Shown: in pieces, positions 22,512 through 34,969 of the stretch | How the letters are laid out: the number at the start of each line of letters is the position of its first letter | Position numbering within the stretch: the first letter of the stretch is position 1 | NCBI GenBank assembly: GCA_905221605.1 | Contig: CAJNDS010002333.1 | Coordinates: 247,501 to 311,500, forward strand | DNA length: 64,000 nucleotides | DNA from: Symbiodinium natans | Taxonomy: Eukaryota > Sar > Dinophyceae > Suessiales > Symbiodiniaceae | Direction: 5' to 3' | Translations under genes and position numbers: made by a program | Notes under the pieces: model-generated | What the model was told of the DNA's origin: nothing | Database searches by the model: none | What the model saw: the letters and a program-made list of their open reading frames with translations, nothing else

Positions 22512-24323
22512 GCTTCAACCACTGGTTTTCGGGTTCAGGGTTCAGGGTCTTCAGTGGTTTAGGTGTACGACTTAGCGTCAAGGGACCCTAGGATTGAGGA
22601 CCTTTAGAGCAAGCCTTCAAACCCTAAACCCTAAACCCTAAACCCTAAACCCGAAACCCTAAACCCTAAACCCTAAGCCCTAAACCCTAAACCCTAAACC
22701 CGAAAACCTAAACCCAAACCCTCCAAAATCGCGATGTGCCGGGTTCAGAGAGCTGATGATGTCGGGCCTTAAACCTCTTAAAACCTCCTTGAACCCCTTA
22801 AGCCCCTAAAGGCCGCATCCTTCGACCCACGACGTGTCCTCTGACAAGGTTTTACGAAGAAGGCCTTAAGCCCTAGACACTCAACCCTAAACCTTAAACA
22901 CCTAAACTCCGAATTCCCCGAACCAAAAGCCCCAGGCATTTCAGAGGGTGCAGGTTGCAGGGGTGGGAGGGATGTATGGGGTTCAGAGAGAGTGTGAGCT
23001 TTTGGGGTGCTTTCGGCTTCCGCGGTTTAGGTTTTGGCTTTTAGGGTTCAGGGTCGGTTGGGATGTAAGGGGTGTAGGTTTCGGGGGGTATGGGGGTTTA
23101 GGGCTCATGGCTTTTAGGGACTTTGGATGTTGACCCCCCGGGAAGGGCCAAGTTTCGGTCTTTTTTCACGGTTGTTGATGTTCTGTCCAGGGTTTGCTCA
23201 TGGTTTGCCGTGACTTTGCGCAAAGGCAGCGAAGGCCAGCTTCCAGAAAAGGGCAAAGATCAACCATGGGGCAGCCAACCCTAAACCCCAAGTCCTAAAC
23301 CCAAAGTCCTAAACCCAAAGTCCTAAACCCTAAACTCTAAACCCTAAACCCTAAACCCTAAACCCTATGTGATACCCTATGTGCATTTAACTGTCTCTCA
23401 CCCTGATCGTATTAGGCGGCAGAGCCATCATCCGAAACATGAACCAAATCAGGGCAAAAAAGCCTCAATGCAGCATCTCCAACCGTACCCTTCAAAGCTT
23501 CCTCCGGGGTCTGAAATTTGTGGGCTCTTTCTTGGGGGGGAGCCTCGGGGTGATTACCTTTAGGGTTCACCCCTAAACCCTCAACCCTAAACCCTAAACC
23601 CTGAACCCTAAACCCTAAACCCTAAACCCTAAACCCTAAACCCTAAACCCTAAACCCTAAACCCAGGGAGCCCTAAACCCTAAAGGCTTAGGGGCCCCTG
23701 GCAAGATGCCGTCTCCTGAGGGCAGTGGACCTTGACGCCAAAGACTCCAAAGAGGACAAAGGGGAGGACCCCCATGTTCTCAGCCCACTCCTCTCTTGGG
23801 GTGGAGTGAGGGTTGGCGTGTCTGTCCCTCAACCTACTCTACACCCTACACCCGAAACCCTAAATTTTGATGTCGGCCTTAAGTTTTCAGTCCTCGGCTT
23901 TCAGGAGATATCTGTAGGAGACGAGGACATGTTCTGGGTTTGGGGCCTCGAGACCCCACATCCTAAGCTTTGAACTAAACCCGAAGCCATCCTAAAGCCC
24001 AAGTTTGCGGGAGGGTCTGGATTTTGGGTTTAGGGTTCAGGGCTGACTGCCTGTGCACGCCGCACCATGCTCCCCCTTCCCCCAAAACATGTTCGGGCCC
24101 CGGAAACTAGCAGGTGTAGGGTTTAGGGTTTGGGGTTGCTCCGGAAACCTCCGAAACCTTGAGCCCCAGACCCTCAACCCTACAGGAACCTCCAAAAACC
24201 ATTGTTTTGGACAACCCCCCCCCCCCCCCCCCCCCCACGCCCCCTGCCCCCTTCATGGACAAGTAAGGACAGCATGGTCTCAGAGACTCGGAGGGTCGCG
24301 TTGCAGTTGATTAGGGTTCAAGG

Positions 24324-24415
24324 TTGGGATGTTCCCCCTTATACTAACAGTGATTATAATAGGGGGGTACTTTAATCCCTATGAAGGATTGTTAGTATAC
24401 GGGGGAACATCCCAA
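24324..24415. mobile_element. MITE family A, complete uninterrupted copy
   Basis: The 28-base ends TTGGGATGTTCCCCCTTATA..ACAGT and ATTGTTAGTATACGGGGGAA..CCCAA are inverted repeats with two or three mismatches around an AT-rich core. This is the reference copy of the family, and it shows the junction where copies 233 and 44777 carry telomeric repeats. Confidence 0.75.
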
Positions 24416-24727
24416 GGCTTGGGGCTCAGGACGCCGAAACGCAAGAAGAGCTAGACGAGAAGATAGCCCTCGGCTCAGCAGCGTTTTAGGGTTTAGGGTT
24501 CAGGGTTTAGGGTTTAGGGTTTAGGGTTTTTGGGTTTAGGGTTTAGGGTTTAGGGTTTAGGGGGCGCCTGGCTGGTTCTTTGGCTTCGGAGGCTTGCCAA
24601 GAGCGACCGATGTACCCCATAAGGCAAAAGGACATGTGCCTTACGTATTGGTAGATTCCCCGGTTATTTTCAGGTAGATAGGTAACCCTAGGTGAGGGTT
24701 GGAAGGGTTGAGGGCCCAGAACCCCCT

Positions 24728-24898
24728 AAACCCTAAACCCTAAACCCCAAACCCCAAACCCCAAACCCTAAACCCTAAACCCTAAACCCTAAACCCTAAA
24801 CCCCAAACCCTAAACCCTAAACCCTAAACCCCAAACCCCAAACCCCAAACCCTAAACCCTAAACCCTAAACCCTAAACCCCAAACCCTAAACCCCTAA
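24728..24898 (-). repeat. CCCTAAA/CCCCAAA mixed tract
   Basis: About 24 units. CCCCAAA occurs in pairs or triplets at similar spacing, the same higher-order style as the tract at 10851. Confidence 0.9.
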
Positions 24899-27368
24899 CC
24901 CAACTCCCTCAGGTTAAGGGTTTTGGGGTTCCCGCCTTCGGGAGTCGGTTCCCCCGGGTGCACTCGGGCGCGGGCAGGCCAAGAGCAAGGCAGCGGCATC
25001 CGACCTGTGGTACAAGCCGGAGGAGGCGCTCCGAACCGGATCAACCCTAAACCCTAAACCCTAAACCCTAAACCCTAAACCCTAAACCCGAAACCCGAAA
25101 CCCGAAAGACCCTAAACCCTAAACCCTAAACCCCGAACCCCGAAACCTTCAACCTAATACCTCAAACCTCCGGCCCTAAACCCCAAAGCCGCAGTCCCGC
25201 AAGCCCGAAGCCCGAAGTTTCATAAGAGCCCTTCAGTCTACGGGCTCTCGCTCGGGAGGATTCGGTTTGGAGGAGTCGTCGGGTCTAAGGTTTAGTGTTC
25301 GGAACCCTCGGGTTTAGGAATCAGGGTTTGAGATCAAGGGCTGAGGGCCCTTGTCTTTTCCACCCGAAAGCCCCTGAAACAACACGGCGCACGTATCTGA
25401 GGCCTTGCAGCTTGCCGCACCGCGGCCTTCACCCAATGTCTTTAGGGTGTTTTTTTGAGGGGAGGGGGGGAAGGATTTTGGGTTTAGGGTTTAGGGCATC
25501 CCTTGTCCCAGCAGAAGCCGAATGCAGCTACACTGCTTTGGAACTCACCGACCAGCAACTGCTTCGCGCGAAACCCTTTGCCCCCAGTGTTGAGGGGGGG
25601 TGGGGGGGGGGAAAATTAGACTCCTCAGACTAGACTCTCCTAAGCGCCCTAAACCACATAACCCTAAACCCTAAATCCCTGCTACTTAGGAGGCATCCAG
25701 CTCGGAGTCCTGGCAGCTTCCAGAAAAGGCCGAGGTGGAGAGGGGTTCGGGGGGGAGTCCCCTCTAGGACCTATCTGAAGGATTTAAGGGCTTAGGGTTT
25801 GGGTTTAGGGTTTAGAGTTTAGGGTTTAGAGTTTAGGGTTTAGAGTTTAGGGTGTAGGGTTTAGGGTTTAGGGTTCAGGGTTCAGGGTTTAGGGTTCAGG
25901 CTAGTTACACCCTCAACCCATCCCCACTTATTCCGAGGCAAGCCATACCGCACCATTTGTACAGGGCCCCAAGCCTGCGACCCTGCTGTGTTTAGGGTTT
26001 AGGGTTTAGGGTTCAGGGTTTAGGGTTTAGGGTGTAGAGTTTAGGGTTTAGGGTTTAGGGTTTAGGGTTTAGGGTGATACAACCCAAAGAAGCACTACAA
26101 TACTGGTCATACCCTGAATCCAAGTTCCCGGAGAACCATTATGAACAGCAATTGGCAGCCTTAAAATGCCTAATTATGGTATGGTCCCTTAGAATTCTCC
26201 GGCACTTGCAACTACCCTGAGACATTTAATCTTGGTGCGCTGTGGGGTTGGTTTAGGGTGTAGGGCTTATGGGATTCAGGCAAGACTTTGCTTTATACCC
26301 TGAACCCTAAAAGCCTTGAAGCGTTGTCGGGTTGGAGGAGAAGTGGCGGTTCCTCCTGCAGAGTCTTTGGCGCAGAGCCGCAGATTACATCTCAAAAGCC
26401 CGAAAGGTTCCTCCCTTACCCAAGATACCCATCGTGATTGACACGTCCGCAACCCCCTAAACCTAAACCCCCATGACGGCCCAAGCTCAAGCGCTCCCCC
26501 TACATGATACTAAAAAGCCCAATCCCTAGACCCTGAACCCTAAGCCCTAAACCCCAAACCCCAAACCCTAAACCCTGAACCCAAAACCCTAAACCCCAAA
26601 CCCGAAATCCCAAACGTTGAGTTCTTCTTTCCGGGGGAATCACTCTTTCTCTGCGCGGGCCCATGGATCAGGCCTTCCTGGCACGCCTGGATAGACGGCT
26701 TGAGGACCTGGGTTCTAGGGTTTAGGGTTCAGGGTTCAGGGTTTAGGGTTTAGGGTTTAAGGTTTAAGGTTTAGGGTTTGGGTTTAGGGTAACGCTCCAC
26801 GACTCCATGTTCCTGACACAAGCCCGCGTTTGCCCTCCTCCCGCGAGGTTTCACATCTCTTCAATATTGAGTTATGTTGTTGACTTTTGCTGAGAGAGTT
26901 ACATACCCTGAAGACAAAAATGGAATCCCTGGATGAACATGAAAGGTACATTGATTCCCAACTAAATCCCTAAACCCCTAAACCCCTAAACCCCTAAACC
27001 CCTAAACCCCGAAACCCCGAAACCCCGAAACCCCTAAACCCCTAAACCGAAACCCCTAAACCCCTAAACTCCTAAACCCCCATAGTGCCAGGACATCGAG
27101 TCCTTGGGTCCAGACCTGGACGCTGCGCTTGGCTCGCACTCCTGAGGGTCTAAGGGTTTTAGGGTTTAGGGTTTGGGGTTTAGGGTTTAGGGTTTAGGGT
27201 TTAGGGTTTGGGGTTTAGGGTTTGGGGTTTAGGGTTTAGGGTTTGGGGTTCAGGGTTCAGGGTTTGCTGTGGGCTATTCCAGTACCTTCCGGATACTTTA
27301 GGGTACCCGAACACACCCAGGGATTAGGGTCTAAGGGTTTAAGGGCTTGAGGGGTTGAGTGTTCAAGG

Positions 27369-27464
27369 TCGGGATGTTCCCTCTCATACTAACAGTCCTG
27401 AATAGGGATTACCATACCCCTCATTGTAATCCCTATCAAGGATTGTTCAGGGGGAACATCCCAA
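27369..27464. mobile_element. MITE family A copy
   Basis: CGGGATGTTCCCTCTCATAC on the left and CAGGGGGAACATCCCAAG on the right are inverted ends. The inner AACAGTCCTGAATAGGGATT matches the 32482 copy. Uninterrupted, with some loss in the right arm. Confidence 0.65.
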
Positions 27465-27623
27465 GTTGAAGGGTTTAAACCCTAAACCCTAAACCCTAAA
27501 CCCAAAACCCTAAACCCAAAACCCTAAACCCAAAACCCAAAACCCTAAACCCTAAACCCTAAACCCTAGAAGTGCGCCTTTGCTGGAGATGTGCTGAAGG
27601 CATCTCCCTCTGCGTCAGATGTG

Positions 27624-27744
27624 GGGATTTACAATATTAGGGTTTAGGGTTTAGGGTTTAGGGTTTAGGGTTTGGGGTCCTGATGATAAGGGGATCCTAC
27701 TATTTGGGGGGGTCTATATAAGGGGTCCCCCATTATCGTAAACC
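27624..27744. mobile_element. MITE family B copy with 8-bp target duplication and internal telomeric tract
   Basis: CAGATGTG stands on both sides (27616-27623 and 27745-27752), an 8-bp target-site duplication. Ends GGGATTTACAATATTAGGG and CATTATCGTAAACC are inverted. Aligned with the 7345 copy, a TTTAGGG tract (about 27640-27676) replaces a short stretch just after the ATTAGGGG of the left arm. Eight-base duplications are typical of hAT-type elements; the family assignment is inference. Confidence 0.75.
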
Positions 27745-28286
27745 CAGATGTGATTTCCGCAGATCGGGTGCGGGCTGACCACCCTGGACCCTAAACCCTA
27801 AACCCCAAACCCTAAACCCTAAACCCTAAACCCTTAACCTCCAACAAACACCAGCCAAAACCAAAAGCTCCCCAAAAAAGCCCGTGGAATCCATCCGAAC
27901 TCGCTTCCTGCGCCGATCCCGCAGATCTGGCCCCAAGGCCATCGTGGTTTTTTTGTGTGGGGGTTTGTTGGTTTCGAGTTTCGGGTTTAGGGTTTAGGGT
28001 TTATAGGGTTTAGGGTTTGGGGTTTGGGGTTTAGGGTTTAGGGTTAATGGGGCTGAGGTATCCGAACCCTAGGCCCCTAAGCCCTGAGCCCTTTGAGCCC
28101 TTTGAACCCACAGCTCCAAGCCCTAAACCCTAAACCCTCAACCCCAATCCCTACACCCGAAACCCGAAACCCTAAACCCTAAACCCTAAACCCAAAAGGT
28201 TTACAGAGCCAACCGGGTGTGGTCTTGTTGTGCAGAGATCGACGTCTTAGAAGAGCGATCCATGTACGGGCGCGCTGTTCTTAGCC

Positions 28287-28562
28287 ATGCCTGGGGGCAC
28301 CGAAGGCAAGGATGGCGCAAGTGACTTCGTCATAGTGGGGGACGTTTTTTTAAGGGTACTTAAAAACTCAACAGGGAATAGAAGTTTGAGCTTTAAATAC
28401 TATCCCGGCCATGAACTAGGTGAGGAGTGCGAGGAGTTGTCCGGTTCCTCCTCTTCTTCGTGGTTCCACGCACTTCGGGACAGTGTCCAGGCAGCTCTGT
28501 CAGACACCCCAGGAGCGTCCCCGGTCTTATCATCGGACTCTGAAGACTTAGTGGCTGAGTGA
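28287..28562 (+). CDS. Possible host exon, acidic serine-rich peptide
   Basis: A 91-residue ORF starting at ATG in repeat-free DNA. The product is acidic and serine-rich in its second half (SGSSSSSW near residue 54, SSDSEDLVAE at the end). I recognise no family. The stop lies inside GTGAGT (28559-28564), a consensus 5' splice donor, so the ORF may be an exon that continues elsewhere. A similar arrangement occurs at 35892. The next 200 bp are mostly telomere-like repeat, which any intron would have to contain. Confidence 0.3.
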   Translation: MPGGTEGKDGASDFVIVGDVFLRVLKNSTGNRSLSFKYYPGHELGEECEELSGSSSSSWFHALRDSVQAALSDTPGASPVLSSDSEDLVAE

Positions 28563-28616
28563 GTACACTTTACACTATTTGGGCTACGATAATCCCCTAC
28601 AGAGCTGAAAGTGTAC

Positions 28617-28781
28617 AGGGTTTAGGGTTTAGGGTTAGGGTTTAGGGTTTAGGGTTTAGGGTTTAGGGTTTAGGGTTTAGGGTTTAGGGTTTAGGGTTTA
28701 GGGTTTAGGGTTTAGGGTTTAGGTTTTAGGGTTTAGGGTTTAGGGTTTAGGGTTTAGGGTTTAGGGTTTAGGGTTTAGGGG
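28617..28781 (+). repeat. Longest near-perfect (TTTAGGG)n tract
   Basis: About 23 units with only one short unit (GGGTTAGGG) and one TTTTAGGG. It lies 55 bp after the exon-like ORF at 28287. Confidence 0.94.
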
Positions 28782-30101
28782 CTTCTGAACTCAGTTCAAC
28801 TAAGGAAGATGAGGATGCGCCGGCCCCGAGCGGCCCTTCCACCCGAAGTGCTGCGCCATCGCGCCCGAACCAGTGCATACTGCATTGGTCCCGACATGGC
28901 TGCCGAAGCGGCGATGCGTGCAAGCTCCTGGGCTCGGCTTGCAGGGTTTAGGGTTTAGGGTTTAGGGTTCAGGGTTGAGGGGTACTTTTGTTTTGACCAG
29001 CTCATGTGGTCGTGAATATTTGCGTACCACATTTGTTGCATCAGTACCCCACAGTTTCAACAAACAGGGCAGACAGGAAGCATAGCCTTTGTCACCAGGG
29101 TTCAACAAAGACCCAGGTACTGCCACAGGACACCTCCGTTAAGCAAGTCAAAGTCGCTGCACAGACCACGAAAGCAGACTCGCGACAAGTACAAGGCTGC
29201 TATTTACAACGTCATTCGCAAGCACGAGGACCGGCGCGACCCTGGTGCCACGGCTTAGTCTGATGGCTGAGCCCGCCGCAACCCCTAAACACTTGGTTTA
29301 GGGTTTAGGGTTTAGGGGTTAGGGTTTAGGGTTTAGGGCAATTTGGATGATCATGGGACTAGTAAACTGGGATATAAGTACCCTAATTGGGGTTATGAGT
29401 ACTTGCAACCTTTCTAAGTCCCCTGATCCTTTCAGTAGGGTTTGGGCTTTCGGCTTGAGGGGTGTAGGGCTTACCGTCTAGCCGGGTTTCGGCTTACCAG
29501 CACTCTGCACCCCTGTGAGAGGACGACCTGCAGCGAGCTCAGGACGAACTGCAGGAGTCGAGTCACTGAGTTGATCTATAGGACTAAACCTTAAATCCTA
29601 AACCCTAAACCCTAAACCCTAAACCCTAAACCCTAAACCCTAAACCCTAAACCCCAAGAGCCCCTAAATGTGTAGGGGCCTCAAAGTGTCACGCAGGAAA
29701 TGGCGCACAAGAGCCCGTACTTGCGCATCCTCCTGAACCTTGCCTCGGAACTCTGGGGTTTAGGGTTAGGGGTTTAGGGTTTGGGTTTAGGGTTTGGGGT
29801 TTAGGGTTTAGGGTTTATAGGGGTTAGGGCTTAGGGTTTGGTCCTTGTGTCGATCCTGGGGGTTTTAATAGGCGATACCCATGCGCGAGCCTTGCACAGT
29901 CCCTTGACTTACCAGGGCTTAGGGTTTAGGGTTTATATAAACCCTAAACCCTAGACCCCAGACCCTATACCCTAAACCCTAAACCCTAAACCCGAAACCC
30001 CAACAATCAAAAGGGCCCTAGTCCGAGGTTTAGGGCCACCTCCCCCTTGGAATGGCCACGGGAAGTGCGACGCATGGTTCGAAGTTCCCCAATACTGATA
30101 T

Positions 30102-30290
30102 TATGTATATATATATATATGTATTCTTGTGGTATACATCTAGAGTGTGCTTTGCATATATATATATATATATATTGGTATGTATATATATAGAGTATAT
30201 GCATAGTATACAGCATACAAATAAATAAATAAAAAGATATATATATATTATATTATATTATATATATAGATATACACACATACATATTTC
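30102..30290. repeat. (TA)n-rich microsatellite region
   Basis: Repeated TATATA runs with GTAT, ATAG and CACA breaks. A C-rich run (about 30292-30316) follows. No gene. Confidence 0.85.
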
Positions 30291-30462
30291 CCCCTCCTCC
30301 CCCCCCCCCCCCGCCCACTACGTCCTTGAGTCCTCAGGCACGGCATCCTCAACGCACCGGAAGCGCCGGCCCCGTGGCTTTTCAGCTACTTCCTATAGAG
30401 CTCCCCCTCGGCGAGGGGGGAGCATGAAATGTAAGAGGGTGCCTCTTTGTGTCCTGTGTGTA

Positions 30463-30827
30463 AGTGAGTGAGTGAGTGAGTGAGTGAGTGAGTGTGTGAG
30501 TGTGTGTGTGTGTTTTTTTGGCTGTGCGTGTGTGGTTGGTGTGTGGTGTGTGGTTGGTTGGTGTGCGTGTGCGTGTGCGTGTGCGCGCGCGCGCGCGTGC
30601 GCGTGCGCGTGCGCGTGCGCGTGCGCGTGCGCGTGCGCGTGCGCGTGGGCGTGGGCGTGGGCGTGGGCGTGGGCGTGGGCGTGGGCGTGGGCGTGTGCGT
30701 GTGCGTGTGCGTGTGCGTGTGCGTGTGCGTGTGCGTGTGCGTGTGTGTGTGTGTGTGCGTGGGTGCGTGGGTGTGTGTGGTTGTGTGTGTGTGTGGTGTG
30801 TGTGTGCGTGTGCGGTGCGTGTGCGTG

Positions 30828-30863
<36 letters not shown>

Positions 30864-31015
30864 TGTGTGCGTGTGTGCGTGTGTGCGTGGGTGCGTGCGT
30901 GCGTGCGTGCGGGCGGGTGTCCGTGTGCGCGTATGTGTGAGCGCGTGTGCGTTAAAGGGTGTGTTCGTGTGCGGTGCGCGTGCGTGCGCATGCGTGCGCG
31001 TGCGTGCGAGTGGCT
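30463..31015 (+). repeat. GT/GC alternating purine-pyrimidine block
   Basis: It begins with GTGA units and then passes through sub-blocks of uniform hexamers: GTGCGC (about 30600-30648), GTGGGC (30649-30692), GTGTGC (30693-30742), and later GTGC tetramers (30828-30862). Mostly strict purine-pyrimidine alternation, the pattern that favours Z-DNA. Long ORFs occur in all frames (30386-31055) only because stops are absent from the repeat. Confidence 0.93.
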
Positions 31016-32679
31016 GAACTCAGCATTTCAGTGTTCCCGATCTTGTCGTCTTTGATAAAGGAAGCCCCAAAAAATGACGTTCCCCTTCTTTCAGATAGTT
31101 ACTCCTTTTTTTCGGGCCGTGTGACTTCTGTGTGTGTGTGTGTGTGTGCGTGTTTCTGTCTGTGTCACTATCGGTGTCTGCGTCCGCGTCGCGTCTGCGT
31201 GTGTGTCTGTGTGGAAAACTCGGTTTTCGTACCCGCCTGGTACAGTACTGGCCACGCCTCGTGAAAATTGCGGTTGTCCGTGCCTGTAACATGAATGCCA
31301 TGGGCGGAGGTTGCCGCGGGTACCGAATAATTCTTCTGGGGACAGGCAGGTTCCTATGGAACCTGTGAACGCTTCAGCCCACGGCCCAACGCCGAAAATC
31401 CCCAATTCTCTATAAACAAATTCATAACCTCATAACAAGCTAATAAATGCCCTCAAACACCCTGTAAATCTTGTGAATACCCTGAGAATACCCTGCAAAT
31501 ACCCTACGAGTACCCTATGAAGACCCTATGAATACCCTGTGAATACCCCATGAGTACCCCGTAGCCCTAAACCCTAAACCCTAAACCCTAAACCCTAAAC
31601 CCTAAACCCTAAACCCTAAACCCTAAACCCTAAACCCTAAACCCTAAACCCTAAACCCCCCTATTCCCCAACGGAACGCAAGCCGAGGCCGCGGTGACCA
31701 CGAGTGCCTCAGGAGCCCGCCACTAAAAGAGTTTAGGGGGTTTAGGGTTTCGGGTTTAGGGTTTAGGGTTACCTAATAGGGCTTATAGTGGTCTAGGGAG
31801 GATGACCCGTTCATTTCCCAGAAGGATCATCAGAGCGGCCAGCGCAGCCCAAACCATTTTAGGGTTCAGGAGCCTAGTCAACTACCAACATCGTCCCTGT
31901 TGAGCCCCGACATAACTCTTGCTTTTGTAAGCTAGTCTTTTGTAAGCTGCCGAACAAATCATTCGGCGCGATATGGCACATTATAGATCACGTTAAGCCA
32001 AGCTTTTCTCTGAGTACCTGAGCGCATCGCCGGCGTTGTGCAACCTGGTGGTGCACTCCCCTCCGCCCGTCCGCAACACAAATGGAGAGCGCGTCCTCCG
32101 GTGAGGAATCTACACGCCGATCAAACCCCTTCCATACACAACCGACAGCATCCTTGACCCTAGTACACAAGCCTACAGAGTCTTTCTGTCATCTCTATGC
32201 AACGGCATTTTCTGAACTATTGCCCGAAGTTGAGAGTCGAAAAAGATGAGTGCCATAGCATGCGCACTTTGAGGCTATGGTCCTGAAGAGCTCAAAACAC
32301 TGATCCGACACAGACTCACCCCCAGGTTGTTCCAGCTGAAGCAGCGTCCCTGAAGGCTTGAAGGCACTCTAAACTCCAAGCCTAGGCGTTTTGGGGGGCG
32401 GAGGGGAGGGGAGCGTTTAAAGAGCTGCGTTTCGTCTCGAAAGAGCTGTATGAGCCCCAGACTTGTACGGGTAGTTTTGGGTTGGGATGTTCCCCCTTAT
32501 ACTAACAGTCCTTAGTAGGGATTATAGTACCCCCCAAGTATACTCCCTAGTAAGGACTGTTAGTATAAGGGTGAACAGTTCAAGATTTAGGGGTTTGGGT
32601 TGTGGTTTCTACAATCCCACATGACCTCAGATCCGGAACCCTAAGCCCAGACCGGGGCTTCTTAGAGCGCTGTCGTTTG
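31016..32679. other. Host DNA without a supported gene
   Basis: Contains a second GT-rich patch (31129-31215), a cluster of diverged pentanucleotide-like phrases (ATACCCTGNNA, 31440-31560), a perfect (CCCTAAA)n tract (31565-31660) and unique DNA (31.8-32.4 kb) with no recognisable gene. Confidence 0.55.
32482..32577. mobile_element. MITE family A copy
   Basis: TTGGGATGTTCCCCCTTATA on the left and GTTAGTATAAGGGTGAAC on the right are inverted, with a long inner stem (AACAGTCCTTAGTAGGGA and TCCCTAGTAAGGACTGTT). The last bases of the right end have diverged. Confidence 0.7.
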
Positions 32680-34354
32680 CTGTTTGTTGTCTGTTGTTTG
32701 CTGTTTGCTGTTTGCTGTTTGTTGTTTGTGGTTTGCTGTTTGCTGTTTGTTGTTTGTTTGTCTTTTTTTGTTGTTTGTTGTTTGTTGCTTTGCTGTTTGA
32801 TGTTTGTTGTTTGCTGTTTGTTGTTTGTTGTGTGTTGTCTGTTGTTTGTTGCTTGTTTGTTGTTTGTTGATTGTCGTTTGTCGTTTGTCGTTTGTGTTCG
32901 TTGTTTGTCGTTTGCGGTTTGTTGTTCGTTGTTTGTTGTTCGTTCTTCGTTGTTCGTTGCTTGTTGTTCGTTGTTGTTGCTTTGTTGCTTTGTTGCTTTG
33001 TTGCTTTGTTGCTTTGTTGCTTCGTTGCTTCGTTGCTTCGTTGCTTCGTTGCTTCGTTGCTTCGTTGCTTCGTTGCTTCGTTGCTTCGTTGCTTCGTTGC
33101 TTCGTTGCTTCGTTGCTTCGTTGCTTCGTTGCTTCGTTGCTTCGTTGCTTCGTTGTTTCGTTGTTTCGTTGTTTCGTTGCTTCGTTGCTTCGTTGTTTCG
33201 TTGTTTCGTTGCTTCGTTGCTTCGTTGCTTCGTTGCTTCGTTGCTTCATTGCTTCGTTGCTTCGTTGTTTCGTTGTTTCGTTGTTTCGTTGTGTGGTTGT
33301 GTTGTTGTGTTTTGTTGTGTTTGTTGTGTTGTTGTGTTGTTGTGTTGTTGTGTTGTTGTGTTGTTGTGTTGTTGTGTTGTTGTGTTGTTGTGTTGTTGTG
33401 TTGTTGTGTTGTTGTGTTGTTGTGTTGTTGTGTTGTTGTGTTGTTGTGTTGTTGTGTTGTTGTTTTGTTGTTTTGTTGCTTTGTTGTTTTGTTGTTTTGT
33501 TGTTTTGTTTTTTGTTTTTGTTTTTTGTTTTGTTGTGTTGTTGTGTTGTTGTTTTGTTGTTTTGTTGTTTTGTTGTTTTGTTGGTTTGTTGTGTTGTTGT
33601 TTTGTTGTTGTGTTGTTTTGTTGTGTTGTTGTTTTGTTGTTTTGTTGTTTTATTGTTTTGTTGTTTGTTGTTTTGTTGTTTTGTTGTTGTGTTGTTTTGT
33701 TGTGTTGTTGTGTTGTTGTTTTGTTGTTTTGTTGTTTTGTTGTTTTGTTGTTTTGTTGTTTTGTTGTTTTGTTGTTTTGTTGTTTTGTTGTTTTGCTGTT
33801 TTGCTGTTTTGCGGTCTTGCTGTTTAGTTGTTTTGCTTTTTTGCTGTTTTGTTGTTTTGTCGTTTTGTTGTTTTGTCGTTTTGTTGTTTGGTTGTTTTGT
33901 TGTTTTGTTTTTTTGTTGTTTTGTTTTTGGTTGTTTTGTTGTTTTGTTGTTTTGTTGTTTTGTTGTTTTGTTCTTTTTTTGTTGTTTTGTTGTTTTGTTG
34001 TTTTGTTGTTTTGTTGTTTGTTGATTGTTGTTTGTTGTTCTTTGTTTGTTGTTTGTCGCTTGTCGTTTGCCATTTGTCTTTTGTCGTTGGTTGTTGGTTG
34101 TTGGTCGTTGATCGTTGATAGTTGATAGTTGGTTGTTGGTTGTTGGTTGTTGTTTGCTGTTTGTTGTTCGTTGTTTGTTGATTGTTGATTGTTTTTTTTT
34201 TTTTTCTTTGTTTTTTTGTTGGTTGTTGTTTGTTGTTTGTCGTTTGTGGTTTGTCATTTGTCGTTTGCCATTTGTCGTTTGTGGTTGGGGTTGTTGGTTG
34301 TTGGTTGTTGGTCGTTGGTCGTTGATAGGGTTGTTGGTTGTTGGTTGTTGTTGT

Positions 34355-34386
<32 letters not shown>

Positions 34387-34871
34387 GTTGTTGGTTGTTG
34401 GTTGGTGGTTGTTGTTTGCTGTTTGCTGTTTGCTGTTGGGTGTTTGCTGTTTGTTGTCCGTGTTGGTTGTCAGTTGTTGGTTGCTGGTTGTTTGTTGTTT
34501 GCTGCTCGCTGTTTGCTGTTTGCTGTTTGTTGTTTGTTCTTTGTTGGTTTTTTTTTTGTTGGTTGTTGTTTGCTGTTTGCTGTTGGCTGTTTGCTGTTGG
34601 CTGTTGGCTGTTTGCTGTTGGGTGTTTGCTGTTGGGTGTTTGCTGTTGGGTGTTTGCTGTTGGGTGTTTGCTGTTTGTTGTTTGTTGTTTGTTGTTTGTT
34701 GTTTGTTGTTTGTCGTTTGTCGTTTGTCGTTTGTCGTTTGTTGTTTGTCGTTTGTCGTTTGTGGTTGGTTGTTGGTCGTTGGTTGTTGGTTGTTGGTTGT
34801 TGGCTGTTGTCTGTTGTGTGTTGTCTGTTGCGTGTTGCTTCTTGCTCGTTGCTTGTTGTTTGTTGCATGTT

Positions 34872-34969
<98 letters not shown>

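Larger units (their letters stand above)
20514..24323. other. Gene-poor host DNA with telomere-like tracts
   Basis: No gene supported. Tracts listed apart: 20947, 21166, 22037, 22312. Others: 22617-22715, 23278-23366 and 23570-23662 (CCCTAAA on plus). A partial family A MITE lies at about 21952-22015 (GGGATGTTCCTCCTTG, GACAGTCCTTTATGGA). Short C runs lie at about 21889 and 24209. ORFs such as 21351-21620 and 24053-24310 show no protein features. Confidence 0.6.
24416..30084. other. Gene-poor host DNA with telomere-like tracts
   Basis: Besides one exon-like piece (28287) nothing coding is supported. Tracts not listed separately: 24483-24562, 25785-25905, 25989-26075 and 27150-27265 (TTTAGGG); 25045-25140, 26965-27080 (8-bp CCCCTAAA units), 27475-27570 and 29585-29655 (CCCTAAA). 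A small foldback is at about 29352-29425 (GGGACTAG, CTAAGTCCC). Confidence 0.6.

Noticed and set aside
30386-31055. Overlapping 146-201 codon ORFs in four frames
   Set aside because: They are translations of GT/GC repeats (Cys-Val, Arg-Val, Thr-His dipeptides).
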